A stretch of 64,000 bases of DNA from Oegoconia quadripuncta (GCA_949316235.1 OX438759.1:17298618-17362617); one strand, 5' to 3'. Shown: positions 1 through 10,589, counted from the first letter of the stretch. Program-made: numbers and translations. The notes: generated from the sequence alone by a model not told the origin.

Positions 1-109
1 AATAAATACTATAATGCTCTTTTACTCTTTTCTTGAAAATTTCTAACGATGGACTTGCGCGAATTGTATGGTATATTTATATTACAACACTGTTTATATT
101 ACAGTAGTC

Positions 110-230
110 TTTTTTTTATGCACAACAGGTTAGCACTTCGCCTCAATCACACCTGATGTTAAGTGAAGATGAGGCCGAAAGTGGAAGCGTACCTACGGAC
201 CCGGAAACCCCATCTTATTTGGGGTAGTCA
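110..230 (-). repeat. SINE-C, 3' part
   Basis: Read on the minus strand it holds the SINE-C end: GGGTTTCCGGGTC, the AACATCAGGTGTGATTGAGG block and the A-rich tail (T run at 110-117). The tRNA-like head is missing, so this is a truncated copy. Confidence 0.8.
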
Positions 231-264
231 AACCAAATAGGAATACAGATGCTGAAAGCAGGCT

Positions 265-382
265 ATCAGGTGCCCAGTAGTCTGCACTGGGCCAGAGTGG
301 TGGATTATGGTCTTATTAGCCTGGTGAGGAGAGGCGGTGCCCCAGGAGTGAGGATAGTAGGCTGATGTGACAATCGGATAGT
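265..382 (+). repeat. Lepidopteran LINE/SINE-type 3' tail, degenerate
   Basis: Contains CTGCACTGGGCCAGAGTGG and a GCCCCAGGAGTGAGGATAGTAGGCTGATG end, the shape of tails shared by lepidopteran LINEs and SINEs. A similar degenerate tail is at 7463-7562. Confidence 0.5.
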
Positions 383-860
383 TTTGTAGAGACATACACA
401 CTGTTGTGTGATGGGGTCTCAATCTAGGCGGCTTCACATAAATTTATTATTTTAATTAAAATAAAAGAGATAATGACAGTACGGATGATAAGGATAGTTT
501 CTATATCAGCTGCTCGATCAAACAAAATACCGCAGGAATACCTATTCCTTTTTATTACCATAGGACATGATATTATGAAAATAGCTAAAGTAAACTAATC
601 GAGTTTGCTAACGATTCTAATAAGATTAAGTGGTTCCTATAAAAGCTTGAAGTCAAGCGTAAATTTTAGGTAAGTCATGGTATTCATAAATTCCACTTCT
701 CTTCATTAATTACACTATTTACATTAGGAATGCGTAAATGATTTTTGTTTCTTGGCGTGTCAAACCAAATTGTTTGCTGTAAACTAGCATAAAATCAATG
801 GACTAGCAATGTTCTGTTCAGTTTAGCTTGTCAAGAACATGGTTTTTTCTAAACAATTGA
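383..860. other. No recognised feature
   Basis: AT-rich sequence. I see no long frame, repeat head or inverted repeat in it. Confidence 0.5.
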
Positions 861-1190
861 TATATGTACTGTAAAATCTCCTCATATAGTTTCTAGTATA
901 CTGAAAATCATTTCAGTAAACTAGAAACAAAAAAAGACCCAGTATTGAACCCTGTGGCACTCCGATTGTCCTTGACCTTTATCTTGAGTCTTTTGACTTA
1001 ACCCTTATGATAACCTATCTATTTAAACCCATTTTGTGGTCTACTTTGTGTATCCGATTTTCCAGCTATGATTAAATCTCACTGTTTCTAGAATTAACGT
1101 AGTCAATACCTTTGGAAAGATCACTAAAAATCCTATTTACCATTCTCCTTTAAAGATAATAATAACTGTACATGTTGAATGTTTTCTAAA
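861..1190 (-). pseudogene. LINE reverse transcriptase fragment
   Basis: On the minus strand near 985-960 the sequence encodes GVPQGSILG followed by LFLFLVY. This is the reverse-transcriptase block before the catalytic FADD motif in jockey/CR1-like LINEs. A stop follows LVY at once, and the flanking RT sequence is broken by frameshifts and stops. It is a dead LINE fragment of about 330 bp. The clade is inferred from the motif only. Confidence 0.65.
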
Positions 1191-1274
1191 AATAGAAACC
1201 GTTTACCTGCGCATAGCGTGGAACAATGCTGATATTTAAAATTAATAATCTTATTTAAACCCTATTAATATTTT

Positions 1275-1546
1275 GAGAGCGTCGGTGGCTCAACGGTTAA
1301 GACACGGTCTCCCAATGAGTTTTTAAATTTAATCTAATTACTTATGTGCATTTATCCGACTGATCTTAAACAGTGAAGGGAAACATCGTGAGTGAAACCT
1401 GCATGCCTGAGAAATAAAAATTCAAAGGCATGTGAAGTCCCCAATCCGCATTGGGCCAGCGTCGTGGCCGTCGTCGCCCATACTCCCTCATTATACGAAA
1501 GAAGGCCTATATGCCTGCAGTGGGGTGTATACGGGCTGATGATGAA
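1275..1546 (+). repeat. SINE-D copy lacking its B box
   Basis: Starts at GAGCGTCGGTGGCTCAACGG and ends at GGGCTGATGATGA. The copy jumps from TCTCCCAATG to AGTTTTTAAATTT, so the segment holding GGGTTCGATTCCC is deleted. It should therefore lack the downstream half of the pol III promoter. Confidence 0.85.
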
Positions 1547-2690
1547 TTTTTTTTTATGTTTGTCAAGTATTATAAACTCCTTACGTTTGAATAAATATCG
1601 TTTAATCTATCAGGCCTCAACAAAAATATCTCAAGTCCCAGTATAACAACCTTCACACTGTGTGCCATCCACTTTACTACTGAGGTTATAAAATCTCTTA
1701 CGTGCTGCAATGGAGCAGTATTATTATTCCCCGGCTTTAAGTACGTTTACTCCCGATCCAATCTAATTTGCGGCCGGCTCTATTAATGGTGCATCCCTTG
1801 GAGCAACATGCTCGCCCACTCCTTGTTAAAGCATAAAAATCTATTCTCTAAGTGCACCCGTACGTTGCTACCTACGATCTGTAATCCGACTAACCAATGA
1901 AATAACAAGAAGGCTTGCGGCTAAAACAAAACGTCATTATCATGAATTGAAACGACCATTGTTAGCAACATGATAACAATATTTAGTTGACTTATGAATG
2001 GTCAAAGTTCTCTGTAAAATAAGAATAAAATAAGAATGTAAGAAGGCTATAGATTCTACGACAATATATAAAAATCATCATTGTGTGCCTGCAACTATGG
2101 GCCTCATGATAAAGCTCAAGCTTAGTATGTTATGAGGACGGATGAAACGCATTTTACTAATAGAGTAGTGAATATAAACAATAAATAAATAAACAATATT
2201 TTATTGAACCGAAATAAATTACACAACTTGTTGAAGCTTTGTTGTCTGTGGTAGTTAAAAACTGTGTTAAAGACAACAATGTCTTCCCCATATATTTTGA
2301 ACAATAAGTAAATTTGGTAGGTACTCGTTCATAACACATTATGTTTGCCATCTAAAGGTGTAGAGAGTTTGGAAAGTATATAAATATAAGTAAATAATAT
2401 ATATCTACATAATTCTTTGTTGCACTTATGTTATATTTCATTTATCTAACATATACATATAAGTTGATAGATATCTGTATACATAAATACATACCTATAT
2501 ATTAATGTATTTAATTAGGTTAGATTCTGAATAGCATTGTTTAAATTGTGCACAGCATTTGATCAGTTGATTAGAAGCAAATTTATCTGGAATAATTTTA
2601 CAGTAGGGCAGAAGAAAGAAGTTTTATATCCTACCAGAATTACACATTAATTACAAAAAGTTTTTCAGTAGATTTATAATTAATTTAAAT
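1547..2690. other. No recognised feature
   Basis: AT-rich sequence with short AAAT/TATA runs. Frames of up to 64 codons on the minus strand at 2122-2351 lack any recognisable motif and are attributed to chance. Confidence 0.5.
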
Positions 2691-2691
2691 G

Positions 2692-2880
2692 TTTATGGAT
2701 GGAGGGGATGAGGAACACCACGGAAAGATGGGTGGTTTGTGTGAATTCGAAGGCATATGAAGTCTCCAACCCGCACTGGGCCAGCGTGGCGGATTATAGA
2801 TTATAGCCCATACTCCCTCAATATGAGACAAGATGTATATCCCTGCAGTGGACAGTTTACGGACTGATGATGATTTGTAG
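2692..2880 (+). repeat. LINE/SINE-D-type tail
   Basis: A LINE-like stretch (GGGGATGAGGAACACCACGG) runs into the SINE-D type tail (CCAACCCGCACTGGGCCAGC, then CCTGCAGTGGACAG and CTGATGATG). The head is absent. Confidence 0.7.
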
Positions 2881-2916
2881 CAACTAATCTGATACTACAA
2901 CAATTATGTAGTTACA

Positions 2917-2941
2917 CTATAATCATAATCATAATCATAAT
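2917..2941. repeat. (ATAATC)n microsatellite
   Basis: Four tandem ATAATC units. The following 280 bp to about 3220 are A-rich with nothing else recognisable. Confidence 0.85.
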
Positions 2942-3224
2942 TCATTTATTTGCTTAATCATAGGTACAGAGAAAAGATGTAAATTATTATAAATAATGAT
3001 CAACCATGATTTGCCTTTATGGCGTGCAATAATTGTTAAAATTTAGAAAATTTAGATTAAATTAAATAATGAAATTAAAACAAATTAAATATAAAAGTCA
3101 AAAGTAAAAAAAATAAAAAAAATAAATAAAATATAAGTATTTTTAGATATAAGAAAGATAGATATCATATCCTGACGATCATAACTTTTTTCACTATTTG
3201 GATAAGAAGCAAGTGAAATGAAAT

Positions 3225-3350
3225 TAAATGAAAATGAAATGAAAATCATTTATTCATGTAGGCACTACAATATGCACTTATGAACGTCATTTGTTTTTTA
3301 AACTACCACTAGCTCAGAACGCGACCACTACTGAGAAGAGCTAGCGAAGC
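3225..3350 (-). repeat. LINE 3' UTR end
   Basis: On the minus strand it reads CCTACATGAATAAATGATTT followed by TTCATTTCATTTTCATTT. This is a polyadenylation-like AATAAA and a simple tail, as in lepidopteran LINE 3' ends. No coding part remains. Confidence 0.55.
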
Positions 3351-3414
3351 GGGTCCTAAGCCGATATTCAGTCTAATTATACTGTGCCGTATGGACATCT
3401 TTTTATAGTAATAT

Positions 3415-3621
3415 TGGTGTCGATTCGGGTGTACACCAACTAAACTGAACTGAGCTGAGCTGAGCTGAGCTAAGCTGCGGTGAGCTGAGCTGAGCTAAAC
3501 TGAACTGAACTAAAACCGATTTTAAAGTAGTACTGTCTCTTTCTCCCTGGAACTGTACGATCCGACGGCACCACTCCAAAACTGGTTTTAGTTTAGTTGG
3601 TATACATCCAAATGGACACCA
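3415..3621. mobile_element. MITE with TAAAC-rich inverted repeats, expanded left arm
   Basis: The ends TGGTGTCGATTCGGGTGTAC and (minus strand) TGGTGTCCATTTGGATGTAT pair, followed inward by ACCAACTAAACT on both arms. The core (CTCTTTCTCCCTGGAAC) is shared with 41002-41140. The left arm carries a run of GAGCT/GAACT pentamers (3441-3513) that the other copy lacks. No coding capacity. Confidence 0.75.
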
Positions 3622-3919
3622 TTGTATACTTATCACTTTTATATTTTTTTACCTTTTGCCTGTCTTTTTGACTATTTTGTTTATTGTTTTTCTTTGCTTT
3701 GGGCTCGCTATGTTATCGTAGAGTAAATATTATTTTCACCACCCTAGTAAGCCTCTTTTATCTATATACAGTCCATAAAATCACATATACAATTATATCT
3801 TTCCTTAAGTTATTCTTATCCTTTCAGTAGGCGATGTTCTGTTGTTCCTACCGCTGTTGATCCTGGATATACAGGAGTTGCAGTGGGAGCATGTAGAAAT
3901 GGGTTAGCATATATTTTCC
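3622..3919. other. No recognised feature
   Basis: T-rich sequence without a recognisable repeat head or frame. Confidence 0.4.
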
Positions 3920-4045
3920 TTGTTTTATCGAATCACAAATTGTAACTCAAAACCAACTTAAAAGAGCAACCCTTGAATCTCTTGTTCGTATTTCTCTCGA
4001 GAGTCAACTTCGTGAATGAGCAGTAATTTTAACATTAAGTTAAAA
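3920..4045 (+). repeat. Dispersed repeat, probable LINE 3' UTR
   Basis: AATCACAAATTGTAACTCAA through GCAGTAATTTTAACATTAAG is a diverged copy of 10068-10180. At 10 kb it directly follows a LINE C-terminal remnant, so it is probably 3' UTR of the same LINE. Confidence 0.6.
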
Positions 4046-4124
4046 ATGTTTACAATTATTTTTTAATTGTATGTAACAAAATCTTTTGACTTATTAACTT
4101 GCTAACCTGTCAAAAGGATAGGAA

Positions 4125-4265
4125 ATCCATGTTCTCCTTGGGTACCATACGAGTAGCTGAAGATCAGTGTTTTGCTTTTTGAGCTAGCCTATACACTGAG
4201 CTATAACCCTTTTGTGCTTCTGCAGCACACACATACATTAACAATAATGCTGTAATACGTCGCCA
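4125..4265 (+). repeat. GATA-LINE 3' UTR, first half
   Basis: GCTGAAGATCAGTGTTTTGC ... GCAGCACACACATACATTAA matches 10590-10822 (full), 30063-30310 (minus strand) and 58862-58950. It is separated from its distal half (4966-5065) by a LINE-H insertion and other sequence. Confidence 0.7.
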
Positions 4266-4518
4266 CAGTGGCGGTACCTTCATATAAGCCCAAAAGCCTG
4301 GCTAGCCTTGCTAAATAATCGATCAGAACTATGAACTGTTTTAACGGTATAGGAAATCTATGAATTAAACATTACCCCTTGCCAAAAAACGTCGTGGGTG
4401 ACCTATTTAATTTCACTAGCTGTATAAAAACTACAAAAGTATTACCCCATTTTGAAACCCTAGGCACGCCACTGCATCACCATATTTGTACCGATCTATA
4501 ATTGTTATAAATCGATAA

Positions 4519-4749
4519 TAGAACAAATTGGCTACCCCTATGTTCAGACTAAGCAAAGTTAATACATCATTTGTGGGACACTGTATACGCTTTTATAACC
4601 TTATACCTGAGAATATCATTAATCTAACTGAGAAAAAAATTAAAGATCATATCAAAATAACATTAGCAAAAAAAGGTTATTATGAAATTAGTGACTACCT
4701 GAATGACAAACACGCTTGGTGTACTTCGACCAGCTCCCCAGAATTATAA
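4519..4749 (+). pseudogene. LINE-H reverse transcriptase C-terminal end
   Basis: An open stretch ends at TAA 4747-4749 and encodes a FRLSKVNTSFVGHCIRFYN block, then IPENIINLTEKKIKDHI and KKGYYEISDYLNDKHAWC. This is the C-terminal region after the RT domain in jockey/CR1-like lepidopteran LINEs. Paralogous pieces are at 53283-53567, 17785-18032, 33022-33180 and 38075-39296. Only the last 70 or so codons remain, so the copy is 5'-truncated and not functional. Confidence 0.8.
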
Positions 4750-4978
4750 AATTGTATTAGTTATATACTTTATTTAAAAAAAAAAGAGGACAACAATGAT
4801 CCTGTGAGTTTCTTGCGCCGCTTCTTTTCCCACAGATGATTTCCCTTTCCGAAGCGGTAGTAGCTTGGACATACCGACTGACAGATAAATGCAATAAACC
4901 TTTTTTATTTCCAGTAGATTTAAATTGACATTCAACAAATGATATCATGTATCTTACGTTGAAATAAATGCTTGAAGT
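4750..4978 (+). repeat. LINE-H 3' UTR
   Basis: TTTCTTGCGCCGCTTCTTTT to TTGAAATAAATGCTTGAAG is nearly identical to 53920-54080. AATAAA-like signals and a short TTGAAG tail mark the LINE end. The open frame on the other strand is an antisense shadow. Confidence 0.75.
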
Positions 4979-5065
4979 TTGAAGTTTGATACATCTATAA
5001 GTTAAATGTATGTGTATGTGAGTGGAGAAACAAATATATGCTTTCTATCTATTTATCTAACTTCC
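4966..5065 (+). repeat. GATA-LINE 3' UTR, second half
   Basis: TAAGTTAAATGTATGTGTAT to CTATCTATTTATCTAA resumes the repeat begun at 4125 and ends in the CTAT tail seen complete at 10822. Confidence 0.65.
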
Positions 5066-5452
5066 ACCAATAAGATTGAAGCCCTTAATGTAAAGAAGGT
5101 AAGGCGACGCGTTTCGTATTTCAATGAAGTAAGCAGTGTACCCAATCAACAAAAGTTACACTCGAGACCCAAACGCGTAAACACCGTGCCTTTACTTCGG
5201 GCTTTTTTCTTCGCAATAGGATTCCGCAGTAATCGGCCCTTTCGGGTTTGCAATAATATTTTATGTAATACATGTAAGTAGGCGGGGTGAGTGTATTGTA
5301 AGGTATTGTACTTATAGTTAGGTATAGCAAGATGTAGAAGACAAGTCATGATTGAAAGTGAATTGTCGTATTCATTTTTAACATCCGACGAAAACTCCAA
5401 TCTTTGTCTGGACATTACTGGCTACTGCTCATTTACCGTAAAAAAAAATATA
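5066..5452. other. No recognised repeat; overlapping short frames
   Basis: Frames of 91 (+), 69 (-) and 89 (-) codons overlap here. None has a signal peptide, domain motif or flanking signal. The stretch may be single-copy, but I cannot assign a gene. Confidence 0.4.
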
Positions 5453-5787
5453 ATATTTTTTTTATGCACGACGCGTTCGTACTTGACCTCAATCACACCT
5501 GATGTTAAGTGAAGATGAGGTCGAAGGTGAAAGCGTACTGACCCGGAAACCCCAACACATTTGAGGGACTGGCTATCTTATCTCTGACAACCGGAACACA
5601 ACAATGCTATTAACATTGCTGTTTGGCGGCAGATTTAGATAAGATGGTGGTAGCTAGCCAGGCGGACATTTAAAATGCCCTACCACCAACCAAACCGAAT
5701 ACTTAAACATGTACCCCGCTGGGGATTGAACCCGCGGCCTTCGAATCGTAAACCCAATGTTGTTTACATTGAGCCACGGAGGCGGTT
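5453..5787 (-). repeat. SINE-C, full length
   Basis: On the minus strand it runs from CCGCCTCCGTGGCTCAATGT through a B box (GGGTTCAATCCCC, one change from consensus) to an A-rich tail. A complete tRNA-derived SINE of about 335 bp. Confidence 0.9.
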
Positions 5788-5921
5788 TTAATAACAATTA
5801 ATAGAGTTATAATAACATATCTACGCGTATAGATACATTACTAATGCCTAGAAACTGCTTACAGTATCTGATAAGTTAGTGTTCCTAAAAGAACAGCCAC
5901 TCAATACTTGTACAATATTTT

Positions 5922-6053
5922 TTTTTATGATTGACTAGATTCGCGTTTGACCACAATCTCACCAGATGAGTGACGATGTGGTCGAAGATGAAGCACACGA
6001 TCCCAATAAATGCATATTCACTCTGCTCTTAAAGATCCCAAGGTTGTATCCCA
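5922..6053 (-). repeat. LINE-G 3' end
   Basis: The minus strand reads ACCTTGGGATCTTTAAGAGC ... CTCACC ... ATTGTGGTCAAACGCGAATC plus an A tail. It is the last about 130 bp of the LINE whose longer copies lie at 22186, 24213, 25347 and 50400. Confidence 0.75.
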
Positions 6054-6434
6054 TTTTTACTTACTATACGGAGCTCTCAGAGATCAAGTCCTAATTGCAC
6101 TTGACCATCTTTATTCTTTACAGAATTATAATCACTGTAATTAACGAATAAGTTTCACAAAACTGATAGAGAAACTCTCCGTATAATGATTTGATTAAAC
6201 GATACAACTCGCTCGACAGATAACTTGATTTAATATTCAGATGAATACACATTGATTGGTTAACGGTAAGATTCAAGTTCTACATAAATCATACTTGGCA
6301 AGCCTCTCATAAAACTTATCTTCGCTGTTCTCAAATCGGTGCATTCTGAAGACTATAAACTCTTTTTATAGGCTCTTCTACGGGCCTTACTATAGGTTCT
6401 CTCACGTTATACACGCTAATATTTTATTCGTGTG
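6054..6434. other. No recognised feature
   Basis: Nothing recognisable apart from the short local repeat that starts at its right edge. Confidence 0.4.
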
Positions 6435-6436
6435 TT

Positions 6437-6512
6437 TCTGGCGACTCTACTGATTATGAACAACTTTCCAAAAGGAACCATAGCCGAATTCGATCAGAAA
6501 ATTTTGCAATGT
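6437..6512 (+). repeat. Local repeat X, copy 1
   Basis: CTGGCGACTCTACTGATTATGAACAACTTT and following bases recur on the opposite strand at 6862-6955 and 6985-7066. A SINE-C sits between copies 1 and 3. Confidence 0.6.
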
Positions 6513-6516
6513 AAAC

Positions 6517-6845
6517 ATTTTTTTTATCCACAACGGGTTAGCACTCGACCTCAATCACACCTTATGTTAAGTGAAGATAAGGCCGAAAGTGGTAGCGTAC
6601 TGACCCGGAAACTCCATCTTATTTGGGGGACTGGCTATAATTATCTCTGACAACCGGAACACAAAAATGCTATTAACATTGCTGTTTGGCGGCAGATTTA
6701 GATAAGATGGTGCTAGCTAGCCAGGCGGACATTTAACATGCCCTACCACCAACCAAATGGGTTCGATGGGCACTGGGCTGGGGATCGAACCTGCGACCTC
6801 CGAAACGTAAACCCAATGTTGTTTACATTGAGCCACGGAGGTGGT
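6517..6845 (-). repeat. SINE-C, full length
   Basis: T run at 6517-6525 (A tail), B box complement GGGGATCGAACC near 6780-6791 and head complement ACATTGAGCCACGGAGG at 6826-6842. It has inserted within a cluster of local repeat X. Confidence 0.9.
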
Positions 6846-6861
6846 TTTTCCACCATTCTTA

Positions 6862-6955
6862 AACCTTCTTTAGTCCAACAATTTCTATGGTTTCTAGTGA
6901 AAAATTGTTCATAATCAAGAGTGGAGGTACCAGCCAAAACTTGTTGGACTTCCAT
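6862..6955 (-). repeat. Local repeat X, copy 3
   Basis: On the minus strand CTGGTACCTCCACTCTTGAT and TATGAACAATTTTTC match copies 1 and 2 with about one change in five. Confidence 0.5.
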
Positions 6956-6984
6956 ATTACAGGCGGTTTAAGATTGTACAGGTA

Positions 6985-7066
6985 ATCCAAAATTATTTTA
7001 TTGCATTCGACTACGGTTCCTTGGGTAAAGTTGTTCATAACCAAGAGTAGCGACACCAGTAAATGG
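6985..7066 (-). repeat. Local repeat X, copy 2
   Basis: On the minus strand CTGGTGTCGCTACTCTTGGT and TATGAACAACTTTACCCAAG match copy 1 base by base over most of 65 bp. One 109-codon minus-strand frame spans copies 2 and 3 but shows no domain. Confidence 0.6.
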
Positions 7067-7151
7067 GACTTACACGAACTCATATTCACTGTAAGTATGC
7101 AATAAGCACTCGTGGCGTGTGTGAATTGTCTATTCGTTTTTTGATTACGTA

Positions 7152-7315
7152 GTGTTGGTAGGGGAAGACCACGACGAACGTACCACAAATCGGGGACGTC
7201 TTAAAGAAAGGCCAAGTCAAGAGTAAAACCGACGAGCATATATAAACAACCTTATGAGAGTGATGGAAGCAGAAGAGGTGTGTCAGGAGCGTAGCAAGTG
7301 ACATTATGTATGTAT
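7152..7315 (+). repeat. LINE-derived repeat (same family as 43556-43870)
   Basis: AGTGTTGGTAGGGGAAGACC ... GGACGTCTTAAAGAAAGGCC ... GAAGCAGAAGAGGTGTGTCA is the reverse complement of 43575-43760. Further pieces lie at 49617-49690 and 50628-51055. Confidence 0.75.
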
Positions 7316-7462
7316 GTAAGTTAAGCAACATCTAGGCGTCTAGTCTTTGGATGGGGGAGTTCTAAAGGCATTAAATTCAAATATTTCGTTAAGCCATGTC
7401 GGTGGTCTATACAGGTAGCTTAAAACACTGAATGTCAGGTTACCGTTAGTCTGATAAAAATT

Positions 7463-7562
7463 CACCAATCCGCACTCGGCCCGTTTGGTGGATTATCCGC
7501 CCAGTGACAGGAGACTGTGCCCCAACAGTGAGGATGTTAAGACTGATAGTAATGTACGCAAT
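7463..7562 (+). repeat. Degenerate LINE/SINE-type tail
   Basis: CACCAATCCGCACTCGGCCC ... GCCCCAACAGTGAGGATG ... AGACTGATAGTAATG matches the tail at 265-382. Confidence 0.5.
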
Positions 7563-8235
7563 ATGCCATTATTCACAGACATCTCCTGAGCAGGTCTGCT
7601 GGACCAATAGGTGTGAAATCCACGACCCTGTTTCACTTCTCACAGCGTCCATCTCCTATACCTCCCTCTACCGTCAACATCCCAGGTGGAACCTGTCACA
7701 AGTAGCATAGCCGTAGCATCGCCTGGAACACAGGATTTTCATAGCTCAGGCTTACTCATAAACCGCTTTAACTCGAATAAATATCCAAAGTTATGTTCTA
7801 AAACCCGTAGTAGAATCATTAGGCGAACTTCACATCTATAATTTGCACATGATTGGGTCTAGTATCTTAAGGCACGTACACACTTGGTCTCGAAGTTATT
7901 GTTGGGTCGTGAGTACTGCCTTTATCGATTGTGATTTGGGTTTTATGTTTATGCGTGTGTTTGTGAGCCAAGCGGCCAAGTGACGTGCATGATGCTATAA
8001 TACATATAATGGAATTTAACTTCTTTGACAATGTCAAAAAAACTCTGCTGAAATAGCGCGAAATAGGAAAAAGAATGTGCCACTGTAGCGTAAGAGTTAT
8101 TCAAATTCAAAAATATTTATCTTGCACTCAATAGTCAGAGCATCCTGTTAAGCTTCTTAAAACCTGTGTTAGGATACTCTGCTCTCCTTGTATTTTTTAG
8201 ACAAGATTTTTACATTATATTTATATACATTATAT
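7563..8235. other. No recognised feature
   Basis: A 68-codon plus-strand frame at 7504-7710 overlaps the degenerate tail and lacks motifs. The rest is unassigned. Confidence 0.4.
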
Positions 8236-8248
8236 ATGCATTATGATT

Positions 8249-8540
8249 GCACTTGCGCCATTTGTATCTAGACCGCGCACGTGTGAATTTGTATAATAAA
8301 TATATAATAATAATAATAAATAAATATTTCGGACACTTACACCAACCATCTAGTCCCAAACTAAGCAAAGCTTGTACTATGGATACTAGATAACGGATAA
8401 ACATACATAAATATTTATATAAACATCCATGACCCGGGAATAAATGTTCGTATTCATCACACAAACATTTACCCCTCGCGGGATTCGAACCCCAAACCGT
8501 TGGTTTCGCTGACAGGGTCACTATCCACTACACCATTTAG
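8249..8540 (-). repeat. SINE-A with extra 3' segment
   Basis: The minus strand begins at TGGTGTAGTGGATAGTGACC and ends the normal SINE-A at CCGAAATATTTATT near 8320. A further about 70 bp (TATATTTATTATAC ... GTGCGCGGTCTAGATACAAA) is shared only with the copy at 31681-31972. The B-box region is changed (GGTTTGGGGTTCGAATC). Confidence 0.85.
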
Positions 8541-8837
8541 TATGTAATATAAGACGTTCTATTACTTGGTTAAAGATGTTGTGTATTCATTATTTTAAGT
8601 TATTTACTCGCTTACTCTTGATACAACATATTATGGAAACATATTTATGTTAGTTAGTTTGCCTTTCCTTTTGTTAATAGGCAGAAGCATGCAAATTTTA
8701 ATTAAATGATCTCACACACGCATACATGCGCACGCGCAACTTGTATAATTCTAACGTGCTAGTTACATCTAAGGCTAGTTCTGCATGCATGTCTATCTCC
8801 CTAATTCTAATTTAACAGATGATGTTACTTATAAAAT

Positions 8838-9045
8838 GTAATGACCAGTGAAATTGTTTCTCTAATATGGAAATTTTGGCATCCACGATACAGGCCTAGC
8901 CTAGTGTGGACGCTACAGCAAATGTATAATTATGTATGGTTCTTTTTGGTAAATAAACATCTTATCTTATCTTATCTTATCGTATCTTATCTTATCTTAT
9001 CTTATCTTATCTTATCTTATCTTGTCTTGTCTTGTCTTATCATTA
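8838..9045 (+). repeat. LINE 3' end with (CTTAT)n tail
   Basis: TGTAATGACCAGTGAAATTG ... TTTTTGGTAAATAAACATCTT precedes 16 or so CTTAT/CTTGT units (about 8962-9038). A sister copy at 10891-11030 ends in CTTATCTAT. Tails made of short repeats are typical of CR1/L2-type LINEs. Confidence 0.75.
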
Positions 9046-9660
9046 TTTTAAGTGAGCATTTTGGCGTCACGTGCGTGTCGCTGGAATCCTCATTCTCATA
9101 CACAGAGCTTTGTCTATGATTATAATTCATATCCCAAAAAACGTTCATAAATAGTGTTACCGAATTATACAAGTTCCATAATTAGTTCTTCAAAAACAAC
9201 GAAGTTATTAAGATAAAAGGGACAGCGTGATGACGGACTTTTTGCCAAAATAACTGAATTCCACTTTGTGTATTCCAGGATCACGCCAAGTGCATGTCGG
9301 GACTCAAACAATGATTGTTCTTACAATTGTTTTTTAGTCCATTCCCGTCTACACACTCCTCCCACCGTAACTCCTATAAGCAAGTATCAATAGTGGTACT
9401 CGACACTTCGCCTACTGAAAGAAGATTGTGCCCTACCTGACTCAATTGCTACCTTGGACCCCAGATTAATTAAAGAAAATGTTTAATATGTATTTGAAAC
9501 ACCCATATGCTAACTGTGGGATATCTCCGACCATTTGGGATAAAGGTCGCGAAGTTACGTGCATGTAAATTTACGCATATATTTTTGTTATACATATTCA
9601 GACTGAATCAATTTAAAAAACCGCATTCAGTAGAAAGGTCACATAGTTCCATGCATTAAG
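9046..9660. other. Mostly unassigned; short Rep-F piece
   Basis: ATCTCCGACCATTTGGGATAAAGG near 9521-9545 is the Rep-F end. Nothing else is recognised. Confidence 0.4.
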
Positions 9661-9666
9661 GCTCTA

Positions 9667-9708
9667 GTCTCTATACAGCATTGTGTAGGCACAATGCTCT
9701 ATAGAGAC
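9667..9708. other. Short stem-loop
   Basis: Left arm GTCTCTATACAGCATTGTG (9667-9685) pairs with right arm CACAATGCTCTATAGAGAC (9690-9708). There is one mismatch in 19 and a 4-nt loop. It lies outside any recognised repeat. The stem is shorter than a normal microRNA precursor. Confidence 0.8.
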
Positions 9709-9956
9709 CCTCGTACGTGGTCCTCGCTATATTCAAGAAATTAGCCGAAGGGACTCCCAAAGTCTTTTCACGTATTAGGTCATAAGTTTAAGTTACTCTA
9801 ACATTTATTACGTGTCACGTAGTCATATGTAGACATTTAAAATTTGCCTTTATTCAAATTAAATAGATGTTTTATTTTGTAGGTTGCTCTTTTAAGAAAA
9901 ACAGGTTTTTATATTACAAATAGGTTTTTACATTTCATTATTGATATTATAAGAGA

Positions 9957-10058
9957 TGATAAAAGAGAAACTATTTCCAAAAGGCTATTATAAAATTTCG
10001 GGAGTATTTGGACATGGACATTGGCCGCCCGGCGATATTCAGTCTAATTATATTTTTT
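9957..10058 (+). pseudogene. LINE C-terminal remnant
   Basis: In frame it encodes KLFPKGYYKISGVFGHGHWP, which resembles the KKGYYKI-DYL-D---W ending of LINE-H-type ORFs. Only about 30 codons remain. Confidence 0.6.
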
Positions 10059-10067
10059 TTTCTTATT

Positions 10068-10180
10068 TTGTCACATCACAAATTGTAACCCAAAACCAAA
10101 ACCCTTGACTTTCTGGCTCGTTCTTCTCGGGGGAGACAGCTTTATGAATGGGCAGTAATTTTGATATTAAGAGGATTTAT
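10068..10180 (+). repeat. LINE 3' UTR piece (as 3920-4045)
   Basis: CACATCACAAATTGTAACCC to GCAGTAATTTTGATATTAAG. It follows the LINE remnant directly. Confidence 0.6.
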
Positions 10181-10228
10181 TCCGTCCAGTAGCGCCCTCA
10201 TTGGATACATTAAAATATCTTTTTAAAG

Positions 10229-10546
10229 GAGAGCGTCGGTGGCTCAGCGGTTAAGACGCGGTGTCCCAATTTGGGAGGTCCGGGTTCGATTACTAGGCAG
10301 GCCATGTACCTATGAGTTTTTAAATTTAATTTAATTACTTATGTGCATTTATCCGACTGCTCTTAAACGGTGAAGGAAAACATCGTGAAGAAACCTGTAT
10401 ATCTGAGAAATAAGAATTCTAAGGCATGTGAAGTCCCCAACCGGCATTGGGCCAGTGTGGTGGACTATGGCTCATACTCCCTCATATATGAGGGAAGGCC
10501 TATATCCCTGCAGTGGGATGTTCACGGGCTGATGATAATGATCTTT
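10229..10546 (+). repeat. SINE-D, full length
   Basis: Head GTCGGTGGCTCAGCGGTTAA, B box GGGTTCGATTACT (3' bases changed), body TATGTGCATTTATCCGACTG, tail CCTGCAGTGGGATG to GGGCTGATGATAATGA. A reference copy for the family in this window. Confidence 0.9.
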
Positions 10547-10589
10547 TTAAATGCAGCATAAATCAAAAATATTGCTCTGATCTGTACTA

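Noticed and set aside
5006..5415. Overlapping frames of 69-91 codons
   Set aside because: Three frames on two strands overlap, with no start context, domain or homology. I kept the stretch as unassigned.
8962..9038. CRISPR-like or telomeric array
   Set aside because: Simple CTTAT units without spacers. It is the tail of a LINE 3' end; the insect telomere repeat TTAGG is absent.
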